Source of the DNA: DASPKW01 sp038244055
Lineage (GTDB): Bacteria > Planctomycetota > Phycisphaerae > Tepidisphaerales > Tepidisphaeraceae
Direction: 5' to 3'
DNA length: 6,656 nucleotides
Assembly (NCBI GenBank): GCA_038244055.1
Contig: JBBRTW010000411.1
Span: 1 to 6,656, forward strand
Below the pieces are notes generated by a model. The model was not told where the DNA came from. It saw nothing but the letters and a program-made list of their open reading frames with translations, and did not search any database. Positions 5,594 to 6,656 of the stretch are shown here, in pieces. The translations under genes and the position numbers were made by a program. Position 1 is the stretch's first letter. The number at the start of each line of letters is the position of its first letter.

Positions 5594-5630
5594 CAGATCA
5601 AAGCACGCAGCCGTTTTGACGATAAGCTTG

Positions 5631-5720
5631 CTGTCAGTCGCGCTTGCCGGAGTTGCCGGGCGCTGACAGGAGAGGGCGCAGGGACGATAGAGGCGGCACG
5701 GTCGGCCGTGCCTCCTATCG
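5631..5720 (+). promoter_or_regulatory. Structured leader: two consecutive stem-loops before the response regulator
   Basis: The first stem pairs CTGTCAG-T-CGC (5631-5641) with GCGCTGACAG (5660-5669), 10 bp with one bulged T, and its loop holds two copies of TTGCCGG. The second stem pairs CGATAG (5685-5690) with CTATCG (5715-5720) and GGCACGG (5695-5701) with CCGTGCC (5706-5712) around a TCGG tetraloop. Its 3' side ends 12 bases before the ribosome binding site at 5733. The leader could modulate translation or transcript stability. I do not recognise a named riboswitch. Confidence 0.4.
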
Positions 5721-5746
5721 CGAGCGCATTAGAGGAGAGAAATGCC

Positions 5747-6337
5747 ATGAACACGACCAGCAACAAGGTCAAAGACGTGCTGACGACCGGCGAAGTGGCC
5801 AAGATCTGCAACGTGGCCCCGCGGACGGTCAGCAAGTGGTTCGACTCGGGCGCATTGCGCGGCTATCGCATCCCGGGCTCGAAGGACCGGCGCATCCCGG
5901 TCAATCAGCTCATCCGCTTCATGAAGCAGCACAACATGCCGCTCAATGGACTGATGACCGGCACGACCCGCATCCTGATCGTCGATGACGAGCAGGATAT
6001 CGTCGAGGTGCTCGAGAAGATTCTCGAGGACGAGGCAAAGTACGAGGTGGAAATCGCCAAGGGCGGATTCGCGGCGGGGATCATCGCGGAGAAGTATCGC
6101 CCGCACGTGATCCTGCTGGACATGCACCTGTCGGATATCGACGGCAAGGAAGTCTGCAAGGCCGTCAAGGCCAACCCCGATCTGCAGCTCACCAAGGTGG
6201 TGGCGATGAGCGGCAAGATGATGGATGAGGAGGCCAAGGGATTGATGGCCCAGGGGTTCGATGGATTCCTCAAGAAGCCGTTCCATGTGAAGCAGGTGAT
6301 TGAGGCGATCGAGGATGCGATGGCGGTGGTGTATTGA
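5747..6337 (+). CDS. Orphan response regulator: N-terminal excisionase/MerR-like HTH, C-terminal receiver
   Basis: This is a 196-residue predicted cytoplasmic two-component protein. Residues 10-62 form a winged helix-turn-helix like those of excisionase, MerR and BldC proteins: LTTGEVAKICNVAPRTVSKW is the HTH, and GYRIPGSKDRRIPV the wing. A short linker (63-73) leads to a full receiver domain at about 74-194. Its acidic pocket is Asp80-Asp81, the phosphoacceptor Asp125 in LLDMHL, the switch residue Ser155 in AMSGK, and the invariant Lys177 in FLKKPF, so it should be phosphorylatable. The domain order is the reverse of OmpR or NarL regulators. ATG 5747 is set by AGGAGA (5733-5738) with an 8-base spacer; an upstream in-frame extension to 5552 lacks a start signal and runs through the leader hairpins. 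No histidine kinase is nearby. The gene is monocistronic, ending at the terminator at 6450. Confidence 0.93.
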   Translation: MNTTSNKVKDVLTTGEVAKICNVAPRTVSKWFDSGALRGYRIPGSKDRRIPVNQLIRFMKQHNMPLNGLMTGTTRILIVDDEQDIVEVLEKILEDEAKYEVEIAKGGFAAGIIAEKYRPHVILLDMHLSDIDGKEVCKAVKANPDLQLTKVVAMSGKMMDEEAKGLMAQGFDGFLKKPFHVKQVIEAIEDAMAVVY

Positions 6338-6343
6338 TCGGCG

Positions 6344-6413
6344 AGATTTGAAATATTGAATTTCAGATTTGAGATTTTGAATTTCAGATTTGAAATTTGA
6401 AATTTGAAATTTG
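6344..6413. repeat. Heptanucleotide repeat array B, AT-rich
   Basis: Ten 7-bp units begin 6 bases after the response-regulator stop codon: AGATTTG, AAATATT, GAATTTC, AGATTTG, AGATTTT, GAATTTC, AGATTTG and three AAATTTG. The first six make two 21-bp units identical at 19 of 21 positions. The array lies between the stop codon and the terminator, so it is part of the 3' untranslated region. Its base composition is far more AT-rich than the surrounding DNA. Confidence 0.9.
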
Positions 6414-6449
6414 AAAAGAGAAGAGATCGCACTGTGCAAGGATGCTGAG

Positions 6450-6486
6450 AAGGCCGCCCCTGGAGGGAGCGGCCTTTCTTGTTTTG
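6450..6486 (+). terminator. Intrinsic terminator of the response-regulator gene
   Basis: AAGGCCGC (6450-6457) pairs with GCGGCCTT (6469-6476). An inner CCC/GGG pair extends the stem around a TGGA loop, with one unpaired A. The T-rich TCTTGTTTT follows. It lies 113 bases beyond the stop codon, after array B. Confidence 0.88.
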
Positions 6487-6508
6487 GGAGGGTGGAGGGG
6501 AGACGTTT

Positions 6509-6585
6509 GAAGTTAGAAGTTAGAAGTTAGAAGCGGGAAGCGAGAAGCGAGAAGTTGGAAGTTGGAAGCGGGAAGTTGGAAGAGG
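6509..6585. repeat. Heptanucleotide repeat array C, purine-rich
   Basis: Eleven contiguous 7-bp units of the form GAAGNNR: GAAGTTA three times, GAAGCGG, GAAGCGA twice, GAAGTTG twice, GAAGCGG, GAAGTTG, GAAGAGG. The + strand is almost all purine apart from the variable pair at unit positions 5-6. It lies beyond the terminator. The remaining 6586-6656 has no start codon with a ribosome binding site and no domain I recognise in any frame. Confidence 0.92.
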
Positions 6586-6656
6586 GGGCGCGGAGAGGCT
6601 GACGCCGAGTGGCGGGGGCGATGCTCGTTTGGGACGGCGGGATGCGAAGGTAAAAG

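Noticed and set aside
5552..5746. 65-residue N-terminal extension of the response regulator
   Set aside because: It runs through two stem-loops and has an Arg-rich composition unlike the rest. ATG 5747 has a well-spaced AGGAGA and starts just before the HTH domain.
5729..6439. Minus-strand frames beginning in array B and running opposite the response regulator
   Set aside because: Their N-termini translate the heptad repeat (patterns like FQISNLKF), and the remainder is antisense to a clear receiver domain.

Overview
The window is GC-rich bacterial DNA, probably chromosomal. It most resembles a planctomycete of the Phycisphaerae/Tepidisphaera type. This placement is inference from three things: a Thr/Gln/Pro-rich linker after the signal peptide of the secreted peptidase, a two-component protein with an N-terminal excisionase-like helix-turn-helix and a C-terminal receiver, and intergenic arrays of short tandem repeats. 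No rRNA or other marker gene is present to settle it.

Layout. (1) 1-300: the last 37 codons of a gene resembling an ISKra4-type transposase enter from the left edge on the + strand, followed by about 180 bp rich in small palindromes and one doubtful 44-codon ORF. (2) 297-3498, minus strand: three genes read leftward in the order ArsR-family repressor, secreted S10 serine carboxypeptidase-like enzyme, thioredoxin reductase. A 12-bp perfect inverted repeat lies between the last two. (3) 3499-3789: an AT-rich promoter region with candidate promoters on both strands, then the tRNA promoter. (4) 3790-3900: tRNA-Ala(CGC) and its own intrinsic terminator. (5) 3930-5288, minus strand: a GT4-type glycosyltransferase converging on the tRNA. 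(6) 5289-5746: a 458-bp divergent intergenic region with a heptanucleotide repeat array folded as a long inverted repeat, two palindromes sharing a TGCGCA core, and two consecutive stem-loops just before the next gene. (7) 5747-6337, + strand: an HTH-receiver response regulator with a strong ribosome binding site. It is followed by an AT-rich heptad array, an intrinsic terminator and a third, purine-rich heptad array. The last 70 bases hold nothing I recognise.

The genes do not form one pathway. The ArsR regulator probably controls its own expression and may influence the downstream peptidase and thioredoxin reductase. The glycosyltransferase and the response regulator are divergent neighbours sharing one intergenic region. 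The most unusual feature is that three unrelated repeat sequences in the right third of the window all have a strict 7-bp period and lie only in intergenic DNA on either side of the response regulator.
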